The position numbers and the translations under genes were made by a program. Below the pieces are notes generated by a model, which ran no database searches, was not told the origin of the DNA, and was given only the letters and a program-made list of their open reading frames with translations. This document shows positions 1-8,058 of a stretch of DNA of 64,000 bases, one piece after another. Positions within the stretch are counted from its first letter, which is position 1; each line of letters begins with the position of its first letter. Origin of the DNA: Flagellimonas spongiicola (GTDB lineage Bacteria; Bacteroidota; Bacteroidia; Flavobacteriales; Flavobacteriaceae); the NCBI RefSeq assembly GCF_023502425.1, contig NZ_JAMFMA010000001.1:248001-312000 (forward strand). The letters run 5' to 3'.

Positions 1-1182
1 GTTCGTGCACAGGTTGCCAATCTAAATTCATTTGTCCAAGAGCGGATTGCAGGAATGAAAATCGTGCAATTGTTCAACCGGGAGCAAATTGAAAAAGAAA
101 AATTCAGGAAGATCAATGAAAAGCACCAAAATGCTTGGTTGCGAACAGTCTGGTACAATTCCATATTTTTCCCAATTGCAGAGATTTCCAATTCCGTTGG
201 AGTAGGATTGGTGGTCTATTTCGGAATTATTCAAAATATTGATAGTGCAAGCTTGGATAGCAACAAAGGGTCTATTATCGCATTCTTTTTCTTGATGGAT
301 TTGTTGTTCAGGCCATTGCGCCAAATCGCCGATAAATTCAATACCCTACAAATGGGAATGGTGGCTGCGAACAGGGTGTTTGGTATTTTGGATACGGATA
401 GTAAAATCCCGGATACAGGACAGTTGGAAAGAAAAGATGTAAAAGGGGATATAACATTTACAGATGTCCGCTTTGGTTATTTGGAAGATGAGGAAGTGCT
501 TCATGGTATATCCTTCAAGGTAGATGCCGGGGAAACCGTTGCAATAGTTGGAGCTACGGGAGCAGGTAAATCAACCATCATAAACCTCTTGAATCGTTTT
601 TATGAAATCAATTCTGGGACGATTATGATAGATGGGCATGATATTAAGGAATATACGTTACGGTCCCTACGTTCCCATATAGCCATTGTTTTACAAGATG
701 TATTCCTGTTTGCGGATTCTATAGCAAATAACATATCACTGCGCGATAAGTCCGTTAGTTTAGAACAGATAGAATCGGCGGCAAAACAAATTGGGGTACA
801 CGAGTTTATTTCCAGTTTACCCGAAGGTTATCTCTATAATGTTAAGGAAAGAGGAACTATGCTTTCTAGCGGTCAACGGCAGTTGATAGCATTTTTGAGA
901 GCGTATGTGAGCAATCCTAGTATCTTGATTTTGGATGAGGCAACTTCCTCGGTTGATACGTACTCAGAACAGTTGATTCAACAAGCTACGGACAAAATCA
1001 CTGAAGGCAGAACGTCAATTATAATTGCACATAGATTGGCTACCATTAAAAAAGCAGATAAGATAATTGTGATGGATGCCGGTAATATTGTCGAAATTGG
1101 TAACCATCAAGAACTCTTGAAAAAAGGCGGCTATTACAGTGATTTATATGAGGCGCAGTTTATGGCCGAAGAAGTAGTTTGA
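1..1182 (+). CDS. ABC transporter, fused permease/ATPase, C-terminal part
   Basis: The reading frame is open from base 1, so the N-terminal membrane part is cut off by the window edge; about 393 residues remain. The visible part starts in the cytoplasmic end of the transmembrane domain, has two or three hydrophobic segments (about 150-310), then a complete nucleotide-binding domain: Walker A GATGAGKST at 550-576, signature LSSGQRQ at 862-882, Walker B LILDEA followed by TSSVD near 925-960, and the H-loop histidine in IIIAHR near 1030. This is the MsbA/MdlB-like exporter layout, acting in the inner membrane as a dimer on lipids, drugs or peptides. The substrate cannot be told. The TGA stop abuts the stop of the opposing gene. 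Confidence 0.93.
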   Translation, partial: VRAQVANLNSFVQERIAGMKIVQLFNREQIEKEKFRKINEKHQNAWLRTVWYNSIFFPIAEISNSVGVGLVVYFGIIQNIDSASLDSNKGSIIAFFFLMDLLFRPLRQIADKFNTLQMGMVAANRVFGILDTDSKIPDTGQLERKDVKGDITFTDVRFGYLEDEEVLHGISFKVDAGETVAIVGATGAGKSTIINLLNRFYEINSGTIMIDGHDIKEYTLRSLRSHIAIVLQDVFLFADSIANNISLRDKSVSLEQIESAAKQIGVHEFISSLPEGYLYNVKERGTMLSSGQRQLIAFLRAYVSNPSILILDEATSSVDTYSEQLIQQATDKITEGRTSIIIAHRLATIKKADKIIVMDAGNIVEIGNHQELLKKGGYYSDLYEAQFMAEEVV

Positions 1183-1947
1183 TCATTGTTGGACAAAATC
1201 AGCCAAAGTAACCATGCCCGTGGATAATGCAATGATTACCATCACAACGCCAATACCTATCATAACCACCATTAACATAATCATGTATAGGGCTGCCCGC
1301 CAAAATGCCCCCCAAAATCCAATTTCATGCATTCTGGCCAATGCATAAAATTGGTAAATAACCATAAAGAAGAGGAAAATAAAATTGAACACATCAAACT
1401 TTATGGGGAATAGTCCTAGAAAGATGGTATACGTAACCACTTGTACATAGGATGACTGCCCTATAATGTAAGCGTTGGCCACTAAATGTTCCGTATAATT
1501 GAATTTGTTGGGTCCTCGGAAAAGAATATACGTCATTAGGGCGTAGACCGGCATGATCAAATAGGAAACAACACCTTGGTAATCGAAGACAAAATTAAGT
1601 TCAGGGGCTTGATTGTCATTAATGCTACTTTCCGTCAAATTCAAATGATATACATCCCTTAGGATAAAAAACATTAATCCGGAAAGCGTAATGGCAATGG
1701 CGAAGTAACTGATTGGATTCATGTAACGTTTCCGGGTCCCAGAAATGTACTCGATAATGACTTCTTCTGGCCGGACAAAGAGATGTTTCAACGTTTTTAG
1801 AAAGGTGTTGTCGACATTGAGTACTTGTTGACTCACATCATGCCAAACATTCTTTAAGGTAAGACGGTTTCGGATGACTTTGGCACCACAGACATGGCAA
1901 AATTTATCCGTGTGTTTCAGTTCAGCATTACAGTTTTTACAATGCAT
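1183..1947 (-). CDS. DUF3667-family zinc-ribbon membrane protein
   Basis: 254 residues. The N-terminus carries a zinc-ribbon (CKNC at residues 3-6, CHVC at 17-20). A conserved stretch follows (NVWHDV, RPEEVI, YISGTRKRYMNPISYF), then four or five hydrophobic segments (about residues 85-245). This is the DUF3667 pattern, common in Bacteroidota, with no established function. The ATG directly follows the TAA stop of cdaA with no spacer, so the two are probably co-transcribed and translationally coupled. The stop codon abuts that of the ABC transporter (TGATCA), so the genes converge with zero gap. A membrane role linked to c-di-AMP is only a guess from position. Confidence 0.85.
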   Translation of the reverse strand: MHCKNCNAELKHTDKFCHVCGAKVIRNRLTLKNVWHDVSQQVLNVDNTFLKTLKHLFVRPEEVIIEYISGTRKRYMNPISYFAIAITLSGLMFFILRDVYHLNLTESSINDNQAPELNFVFDYQGVVSYLIMPVYALMTYILFRGPNKFNYTEHLVANAYIIGQSSYVQVVTYTIFLGLFPIKFDVFNFIFLFFMVIYQFYALARMHEIGFWGAFWRAALYMIMLMVVMIGIGVVMVIIALSTGMVTLADFVQQ

Positions 1948-2733
1948 TTATTCCAAGTCCTTTTTAATCTTTGCCGTTAAGTCGTCCAAACCTTTATAAG
2001 GGATGAATTCGCCATTTTTGATGTATGAAATGGAACCCGTTTCTTCACTCACTACCAAGCAGACCGCATCAGTCTTTTCAGTAATGCCCACTGCGGCCCT
2101 GTGACGCAATCCAAAACGTAAGGGAATATTGCGGTCATTGGAAACGGGTAGGATAACACGGGTTGCGGTAATGTAATTGTCTTGAATAATGGCAGCACCA
2201 TCATGCAATGGGCTGTTTTTGAAAAATATACTTTCCAATATGGGTTGTGTTATCTCAATATTCATGCTGTCCCCGGACGACTTGAAAAAATCAAGTGAGT
2301 TGGTTCGTTCCATTACCAAAATGGCCCCAGTCTTGGTTGCACCCATTTTATCGCAAGCTCCTACAACGGCTTCAACATTGGTGTCAGTGGGCAAGGCTTC
2401 TTGCCTCAAGAACTTAAAATGGCGCGTAAAATTTCGTTTGGCCGCAAAATTAGTGGAACCGATCATCAACAAAAACTTTCGGATTTCCTGCTGAAAAACG
2501 ATGATCAAAGCGATCAAACCAATATTCATAAAACCACCAACAACGCTACTGATCATTTTCATTTGAAGTAGTTCGGTGAGTTTCCATAGCGCCCAAACAA
2601 TGACAATGCCTATGAAAATATTTATGGCCACTGTGCCTTTTACCAGCTTATAAACGTAATAGAGGAGAGCGGCTACCAGCACAATGTCAATGACATCGGT
2701 AATCTTAAATTCAATAAAATTGAGAAAATCCAA
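1948..2733 (-). CDS. cdaA: Diadenylate cyclase CdaA
   Basis: 261 residues, the usual length for membrane CdaA/DacA (TIGR00159 type). Three hydrophobic helices (about 12-30, 34-52, 65-85) are followed by a DisA_N diadenylate cyclase domain. The two signature motifs are intact: DGA at residues 178-180 and RHR at 210-212 within GLRHRAA. The enzyme condenses two ATP into cyclic di-AMP at the inner membrane, a messenger for turgor, potassium and envelope control in the organisms where it is known. It lies between folP (44 bp upstream) and the DUF3667 gene (directly downstream), all on the minus strand. No CdaR-like partner is next to it. Confidence 0.95.
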   Translation of the reverse strand: MDFLNFIEFKITDVIDIVLVAALLYYVYKLVKGTVAINIFIGIVIVWALWKLTELLQMKMISSVVGGFMNIGLIALIIVFQQEIRKFLLMIGSTNFAAKRNFTRHFKFLRQEALPTDTNVEAVVGACDKMGATKTGAILVMERTNSLDFFKSSGDSMNIEITQPILESIFFKNSPLHDGAAIIQDNYITATRVILPVSNDRNIPLRFGLRHRAAVGITEKTDAVCLVVSEETGSISYIKNGEFIPYKGLDDLTAKIKKDLE

Positions 2734-2777
2734 CCGCAGTGTTTTTGTAAAATTAGCAAAAATAGCCTAACCTTAAA

Positions 2778-3611
2778 TTAAAGCGAATTTGCTTTTAGTT
2801 CTTCAATCAATTTAACACATTCCACAGCTTCTTTTACATCATGAACGCGCAAAATGCTCGCACCTTTAAGGAGTGCGACCGTGTGTAATGCCGTAGAACC
2901 ATTCAGTGCTTCTTTTGATGTGCCGTTCAATACCTTGTAGATCATTGATTTCCTGCTCAAACCTATAAGAAGTGGAAGCCGAAACGTTTGGAAAAGGTCT
3001 AAATGATTTAAAAGAGAATAGTTTTGCTCCGTTGTTTTTGCAAAACCAAAACCGGGATCTATTATTATGTCGTTGATTTTTAGTTGTGTGGCCTCATTTA
3101 TTTTTTCTGAAAAATAATAACGTAAATCTTGGATCAGGTCATTATAAACAGCTTCTTTTTGCATGGATTGTGGTGTACCTTTTAAATGCATCATGATATA
3201 AGGTACCTGATATTTGGCTATGGTACGGAACATTTCAGAGTCCAAATTTCCTGCCGAAATATCATTTATGATTGCGGCCCCTGCTTCTATTGCTTCTTTA
3301 GCAATTGAGCTTCTAAATGTGTCTATAGATAGCAATGCTTTTGGGAAGTGCTTTAAAATCAGTTCCAACATAGGGAGCATTCGCTGCGCTTCAATAGCCT
3401 CAGGAACGTGTTCTGCACCTGGTCTGGAGCTGTAGGCACCCATATCAATAAAGCTCGCACCCTCTTTGAACATTAGTTCAACCTGATTCAAAATACTTTT
3501 AGCATCCTTGTATTTGCCACCGTCATAAAATGAATCAGGCGTCAAATTAAGAATGCCCATAACTTTTGGTATGGTTAAATCAACAAGATCTCCTTTGCAG
3601 TTTAATGTCAT
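2778..3611 (-). CDS. folP: Dihydropteroate synthase
   Basis: 277 residues, full length. It joins 4-aminobenzoate to 6-hydroxymethyl-7,8-dihydropterin diphosphate to give 7,8-dihydropteroate in folate synthesis; cytosolic. Both family signatures are visible: MGILNLTPDSFYDGG near the N-terminus and DMGAYSSRPGAEHV around residues 57-70, then SIDTFRS, IINDIS, DPGFGFAKT and GLSRK, which line the pterin and pABA pockets of the TIM barrel. It is the first gene of the minus-strand series folP-cdaA-DUF3667. The DUF1599 gene starts divergently about 100 bp away. Confidence 0.96.
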   Translation of the reverse strand: MTLNCKGDLVDLTIPKVMGILNLTPDSFYDGGKYKDAKSILNQVELMFKEGASFIDMGAYSSRPGAEHVPEAIEAQRMLPMLELILKHFPKALLSIDTFRSSIAKEAIEAGAAIINDISAGNLDSEMFRTIAKYQVPYIMMHLKGTPQSMQKEAVYNDLIQDLRYYFSEKINEATQLKINDIIIDPGFGFAKTTEQNYSLLNHLDLFQTFRLPLLIGLSRKSMIYKVLNGTSKEALNGSTALHTVALLKGASILRVHDVKEAVECVKLIEELKANSL

Positions 3612-3708
3612 AAAGAATAGGTGCTTTGATGGGTTTGATTATCTTTGGCACAGTGCCTTTTTTGGTGCTTTTGTATAAGACGAAATTTACGCAATTTAGC
3701 TAGAATAG

Positions 3709-4248
3709 ATGAAGCAGACTTCGCAACAATTCGATGCAGTGATTCAAACTTGTCGGGAACTTTTTACAAAGAAGACCAAAGACTATGGAACTGCTTGGCG
3801 AATATTAAGATTACCATCCCTAACAGACCAGATTTTCATAAAGGCACAACGCACTCGGAGTTTGCAACAAAATGAGGTTCGTAAAGTTGATGAAGGCGAA
3901 CAATCTGAATTTATAGGAATTATCAACTACGCCATTATGGCCTTGATTCAATTGGACAAAGGGGTAGCCGAACAACCCGATTTGGAAGAAAAACAAGCTA
4001 TAGCATTATATGATGAACAAGTTCAGGTGGCTAAATCGTTGATGGAGAATAAAAATCATGATTATGGTGAGGCATGGCGCGATATGCGCGTGAGCTCGCT
4101 TACCGATTTAATTCTGCAAAAGTTATTACGCGTCAAACAAATTGAGGACAATAAAGGAGCCACCTTGGTGAGCGAAGGTATTGACGCCAATTACCAGGAT
4201 ATTATCAATTATGCAGTTTTTGCGCTAATCCACTTAAACGATAGGTAA
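3709..4248 (+). CDS. DUF1599 protein with internal duplication
   Basis: 179 residues, no signal peptide, probably cytosolic. The protein is two copies of one module: residues about 20-85 (KTKDYGTAWRILRLPSLTDQ, later GIINYAIMALIQLD) and about 105-178 (KNHDYGEAWRDMRVSSLTDL, later DIINYAVFALIHLN). This is the DUF1599 family of Bacteroidota, also listed as a nucleotide-modification-associated domain from comparative genomics; its role here is unknown. The conserved DYG-AW and INYA motifs suggest an all-alpha fold. The stop overlaps the next start (TAATG), so it is coupled to the DoxX-like gene. A TATCTTTG -7-like box lies at 3640-3647. Confidence 0.88.
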   Translation: MKQTSQQFDAVIQTCRELFTKKTKDYGTAWRILRLPSLTDQIFIKAQRTRSLQQNEVRKVDEGEQSEFIGIINYAIMALIQLDKGVAEQPDLEEKQAIALYDEQVQVAKSLMENKNHDYGEAWRDMRVSSLTDLILQKLLRVKQIEDNKGATLVSEGIDANYQDIINYAVFALIHLNDR

Positions 4249-5345
4249 TGAAATATTTGGTTTGGATATCAAGAATTGTAGTTGGTATACTTTTTATCAT
4301 AAGTGGTTTGATCAAGCTAAATGATCCAGTAGGTTTTTCATTTAAATTGGAAGAATACTTTAGTCAAGGGGTGCTGGATTTACCATTCCTAATGCCGTTG
4401 GCTTTGACAATTTCCCTGTTTGTGGTAATTGTTGAGGTATTATTGGGCATATTACTATTAATAGGTTTTAAGCCCAAATTCACGGTGTGGAGTCTTTTGT
4501 TGATGATTGTGTTTTTCACTTTTCTCACTTTTTACTCCGCTTATTTTAATAAGGTCACGGACTGCGGTTGCTTTGGTGATGCGGTTAAACTTACCCCCTG
4601 GGAATCTTTTACGAAGGACGTCATTTTGCTGGGGTTGATATTGATTCTGTTTTTTGGAAGAAAGCACATTAATTCAATTTTTAATACCAAAACCAATTGG
4701 ATAATAGGCGGGGTGTCACTAGTAGCCTGCATACTTTTTGCAAATCAGGTTTTAAACCATCTTCCAACCGTTGATTTTAGACCCTATAAAATTGGTGCCA
4801 ATATAGAAGAAGGAATGTCCGTTCCAGATGATGCTCCCAAACCTTTATACGAGTATGCGTGGCGTTTTAAAGTAGATGGAGAAGATAAAATCGTGGTCAC
4901 CAATGGTGAATACCCATCCGTTGATGGTGAATTTTTGGATGTGGAAACCACGGAGATTCAAAAAGGCTATGAACCACCCATTCATGATTTCACCATTGAA
5001 CAAAATGGAGTTGATTTTGCACCTGAACTATTGATGGTTGACAAACTAATGATGGTAATTGCATATGATTTGGCCAAAAGCGACAAAGCATATTTTAAAG
5101 ATGTCGCCGAATTGGCGAACAGTGCCAAAAAGAAAAACTACCAAGTAATAGGTATGTCCGCATCAAGTGATGCCCAAACAAGTCAACTGATCAAGGAATT
5201 TAACCTGGATTTTCAGTTTTATTTTACTGATGAAACTACATTAAAAACCATTGTGCGATCCAATCCAGCAGTATTGCTATTGGAAAAGGGTACAATTGTG
5301 CAAAAAGTACATCACAATGATTTGGACCAGATTACGCTTGAATGA
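4248..5345 (+). CDS. DoxX/MauE-like membrane protein with thioredoxin-like tail (BT_3928 family)
   Basis: 365 residues. The N-terminal part has four hydrophobic helices (about 5-25, 45-70, 75-100, 122-140) like DoxX/MauE proteins, with a GLIKLNDP motif near residue 22 and a Cys-Gly-Cys (TDCGCFGD) between helices three and four. After a further helix, the C-terminal half (about 180-365) is extracytoplasmic and ends in a thioredoxin-like fold segment (VIGMSASS, FYFTDETTL, NPAVLLLEKG) without an obvious CxxC. Bacteroidota carry this as the BT_3928 family, often beside DUF1599 and tpiA as here. The CGC and the fold suggest periplasmic redox work, but the reaction is unknown. Confidence 0.85.
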   Translation: MKYLVWISRIVVGILFIISGLIKLNDPVGFSFKLEEYFSQGVLDLPFLMPLALTISLFVVIVEVLLGILLLIGFKPKFTVWSLLLMIVFFTFLTFYSAYFNKVTDCGCFGDAVKLTPWESFTKDVILLGLILILFFGRKHINSIFNTKTNWIIGGVSLVACILFANQVLNHLPTVDFRPYKIGANIEEGMSVPDDAPKPLYEYAWRFKVDGEDKIVVTNGEYPSVDGEFLDVETTEIQKGYEPPIHDFTIEQNGVDFAPELLMVDKLMMVIAYDLAKSDKAYFKDVAELANSAKKKNYQVIGMSASSDAQTSQLIKEFNLDFQFYFTDETTLKTIVRSNPAVLLLEKGTIVQKVHHNDLDQITLE

Positions 5346-5391
5346 TTTAAACCGATAACCAACATAAACTGATAATTTTAAGACACTAACA

Positions 5392-6141
5392 ATGAGAAAG
5401 AAAATTGTTGCCGGAAACTGGAAGATGAATAATAATTTGGAAGAAACAGAAGCTTTATTATCAGAGCTCTCCGCCAAATTGCCCAATACACATGCCGATG
5501 TGGTAGTTGCGCCAACCTACGTGAACTTGGCTACAGCACAACGTAATTTACAATCCTCTGCAATAAAAGTTGCCGCTCAAAACATGCATTATGCAGAAAA
5601 CGGTGCATACACCGGTGAAATTTCAGCAGATATGTTGCTTAATATCCATGTTGATACTGTAATTCTTGGCCATTCGGAAAGACGCTCCTATTTTGGAGAG
5701 GATGATGCTTTACTTGCCAAAAAGGTACAGACCGCTTTGGACAAAAATATGACCATTATCTTTTGCTTTGGCGAGGAACTGGAAGAACGCAAATCCGACA
5801 ATCATTTTACAGTAGTTGAAAGTCAATTAAAAAATGCTTTGTTTCAATTAGACGGCACGGCATGGGAAAATATCGTATTGGCATATGAGCCGGTATGGGC
5901 TATTGGAACAGGCGAAACCGCAACTCCTGAACAAGCTCAGGAAATGCATGCATTTATTAGAAAGACCATTTCAGAGGCCTATGGTGATGCGATTGCTGAA
6001 GAAGTCTCCATTTTATACGGGGGTAGCGTAAAACCCACTAATGCTGAAGATATTTTTGGTAAACCCGATGTTGACGGAGGCTTGATAGGTGGGGCTTCCC
6101 TAAAGGCAGATGACTTTATCGCCATTATCAAGGCCATTTAA
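5392..6141 (+). CDS. tpiA: Triosephosphate isomerase
   Basis: 249 residues, standard length. It interconverts dihydroxyacetone phosphate and glyceraldehyde 3-phosphate in glycolysis and gluconeogenesis; cytosolic dimer. All catalytic landmarks are present: NWKMN near the N-terminus with the active-site Lys, the catalytic His in GHSERR near residue 95, the catalytic Glu in AYEPVWAIGTG (family signature), and the phosphate-binding GGSVKPTN and GGLIGGASL loops. It sits 46 bp after the DoxX-like gene and 8 bp before prmA, so it is probably within one transcript. Confidence 0.98.
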   Translation: MRKKIVAGNWKMNNNLEETEALLSELSAKLPNTHADVVVAPTYVNLATAQRNLQSSAIKVAAQNMHYAENGAYTGEISADMLLNIHVDTVILGHSERRSYFGEDDALLAKKVQTALDKNMTIIFCFGEELEERKSDNHFTVVESQLKNALFQLDGTAWENIVLAYEPVWAIGTGETATPEQAQEMHAFIRKTISEAYGDAIAEEVSILYGGSVKPTNAEDIFGKPDVDGGLIGGASLKADDFIAIIKAI

Positions 6142-6149
6142 TCATATTT

Positions 6150-6980
6150 GTGGCAGCAACCTATATTGAATACAAGTTTACCATCTCCCCGTTGTCACCA
6201 TGGTCGGAGATTCTCATTGCGGAACTGGGAGAACGTGGTTTTGAGAGTTTTGTAGAAAACGACCTTGGTATTGATGCCTATATTCTCAAAGAAGAATGGA
6301 ATGAGGGTATATTGCGGAAATTACAAGTTTTGGACAGCCCAGGGGTAGAAATTACTTGGGGCCATTCAGAAATTGAACAGCAGAACTGGAATGCTGAATG
6401 GGAAAAGAACTTTCATCCTATAATTGTGTCTGATCAATGTATGGTCAGAGCGCCTTTCCACAAGCCAATTGATGTTGCTTTTGACATTATCATAGAACCC
6501 AAGATGAGTTTCGGAACAGGGCATCATGAAACTACCCACATGATGCTACAGCATATTTTGGATAATGATATGAAAAACAAAACGGTTTTGGATATGGGTT
6601 GCGGAACAGGGGTGTTGGCCATATTGGCAAAAATGAAGGGAGCCAAACATGTGGAAGCTATTGATATTGATGAATGGTGTTATTTGAATACCGTCGAGAA
6701 TGCCGAAAGGAATGAATGTGAATTGGATGCAATGCAGGGCAATAGCGAGTTATTGGATGGAAAAAAATACGATATCATCTTCGCAAACATCAACAGAAAT
6801 ATCCTTTTGGAAGATATCCCAATCTATGCCAATTGTCTTAATACCTCGGGAGCTCTTTATTTAAGTGGCTTTTATTTGGATGATTTGGATGTAATATCCT
6901 CAAAATGTGCTGAATATGATTTGGAATTCGTTAAAAATTACGAAAAGAACAATTGGGTTTCCTCAAAATATGTAAATTAG
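6150..6980 (+). CDS. prmA: Ribosomal protein L11 methyltransferase PrmA
   Basis: 276 residues. It trimethylates lysines of ribosomal protein L11 using S-adenosylmethionine; cytosolic. An N-terminal substrate-recognition domain (about 1-90) is followed by a class I methyltransferase domain with motif I VLDMGCGTG, the preceding MSFGTGHHETT signature, and the NPP-like catalytic position seen here as FANINRN. The start is GTG at 6150, 8 bp after the tpiA stop; no better ATG exists before the conserved N-terminus (YIEYKFTISPLSPW). ClpS follows after 20 bp. The protein is slightly shorter than the E. coli one, as usual in Bacteroidota. Confidence 0.95.
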   Translation: MAATYIEYKFTISPLSPWSEILIAELGERGFESFVENDLGIDAYILKEEWNEGILRKLQVLDSPGVEITWGHSEIEQQNWNAEWEKNFHPIIVSDQCMVRAPFHKPIDVAFDIIIEPKMSFGTGHHETTHMMLQHILDNDMKNKTVLDMGCGTGVLAILAKMKGAKHVEAIDIDEWCYLNTVENAERNECELDAMQGNSELLDGKKYDIIFANINRNILLEDIPIYANCLNTSGALYLSGFYLDDLDVISSKCAEYDLEFVKNYEKNNWVSSKYVN

Positions 6981-7000
6981 GAATAAGTAATTCCGGAGAA

Positions 7001-7276
7001 ATGGGAATCAAAGAGAAAGAATCGGAAGAACTCCTACTGGAGGAAGAAGTTGTAAAGCAAAGTGAAATTGTTTTGTTCAATGATGATGTAAACACATTTG
7101 ATCATGTCATAAATACTTTGATATCAGTCTGTGATCATTCTCCTGAACAAGCAGAACAATGCTCACTGATAGTGCATCACAATGGAAAGTGTACGGTTAA
7201 AACTGGGGAATACAACGATTTGAAGCCTAGATGTACCCGGCTGCTCCAAGCAGGCCTAAGTGCCGAAATAGTTTGA
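7001..7276 (+). CDS. clpS: ClpS, ClpAP/ClpCP protease adaptor
   Basis: 91 residues from the ATG at 7001. An upstream in-frame start at 6953 would overlap prmA and adds a non-conserved leader; 7001 has a GGAG six bases ahead and is preferred. ClpS delivers N-degron substrates to the Clp unfoldase. The protein has a variable acidic N-terminal tail, then the conserved core: IVLFNDDVNTFDHVI (the NDD loop that binds the substrate N-terminus) and a CSLIVHHNGKC segment typical of Bacteroidota ClpS. It lies 20 bp after prmA, an arrangement common in flavobacteria. Confidence 0.93.
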   Translation: MGIKEKESEELLLEEEVVKQSEIVLFNDDVNTFDHVINTLISVCDHSPEQAEQCSLIVHHNGKCTVKTGEYNDLKPRCTRLLQAGLSAEIV

Positions 7277-7419
7277 TTTGGATTTGGGTCAAAGCATACT
7301 TCTAACCAATAATTGAAAAATCATAAATGCTTTACACAAACAGCATTGCTGATTGCCAACCTAACTTTTATTTTTACGAAAAATAATAGCGTAGAAATCC
7401 ATAAATCCCTCACTTAGAA

Positions 7420-8046
7420 ATGGGCGAGTTTTTCAAGGCCGAATTAAAAGATCGCTTTTTAGAATATGCACTTGATCGCCAAGATTACTTTGAGGCACAA
7501 GTTCTTTATGACGAATATTTGAGACCCAACTACAGTCTGGAGTTCGTTACCAAACTCATTAAGGAAATAATGGAACACGATGCCAATCTGTTGGATGTTA
7601 TGGCTGGAAATGGTGTGGATATCTTTATGCTTGCATCCACAAGGAATACCCAAGATTTTTTAGATGACGGTGGTTTTATGGATATGCATGTCAAGGAAGA
7701 AGAAAAGTGGGATACTTTCCTTGATCAAATGTCTAATAACAAGAAACTTTCCAAGGATGAAAGAGCGCTGCTCAAGAAAAATTCACCAATTCTAAAAAAA
7801 GAAAGAACCATACTTTTGGTTTTGATATCTGCGGTAGTGGTTAGTTTCCTCTTCACACTATTTAGTTTGCTAAATGGACTATTTTGGGAGCCGGAGTACG
7901 TTCCTGCAGATGAATTTGAACGTAAATTGGAAGTATTGAGATCACAATACACTGAAGAAAATCAAAAGTTGGAACAGGAATTGGACAAGGCAAGATTGAC
8001 CATCGATTCATTGCAAAAATCCAGTTTGCCCACGCCAAGACGTTAG
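7420..8046 (+). CDS. Unknown single-span membrane protein with coiled-coil tail
   Basis: 208 residues; I do not recognise a family. There is no signal peptide. Residues 1-120 are soluble, acidic and helix-rich (for instance DRQDYFEAQVLYDEYLRPNY, resembling a helical repeat). One strong hydrophobic helix follows at about 128-151 (ILLVLISAVVVSFLFTLFSL). The last 50 residues are charged with a heptad-like pattern ending in SLPTPRR, likely a coiled coil. The layout fits a cytoplasmic N-terminal domain anchored in the membrane with an external coiled coil. It stands alone, 143 bp after clpS and convergent with the serine hydrolase gene. A real gene by length, codon use and composition. Confidence 0.72.
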   Translation: MGEFFKAELKDRFLEYALDRQDYFEAQVLYDEYLRPNYSLEFVTKLIKEIMEHDANLLDVMAGNGVDIFMLASTRNTQDFLDDGGFMDMHVKEEEKWDTFLDQMSNNKKLSKDERALLKKNSPILKKERTILLVLISAVVVSFLFTLFSLLNGLFWEPEYVPADEFERKLEVLRSQYTEENQKLEQELDKARLTIDSLQKSSLPTPRR

Positions 8047-8058
8047 CACAAGAATAGA

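Noticed and set aside
3645..3875. 76-codon frame overlapping the start of the DUF1599 gene
   Set aside because: It overlaps the clearly supported DUF1599 frame in another phase and has no family features.
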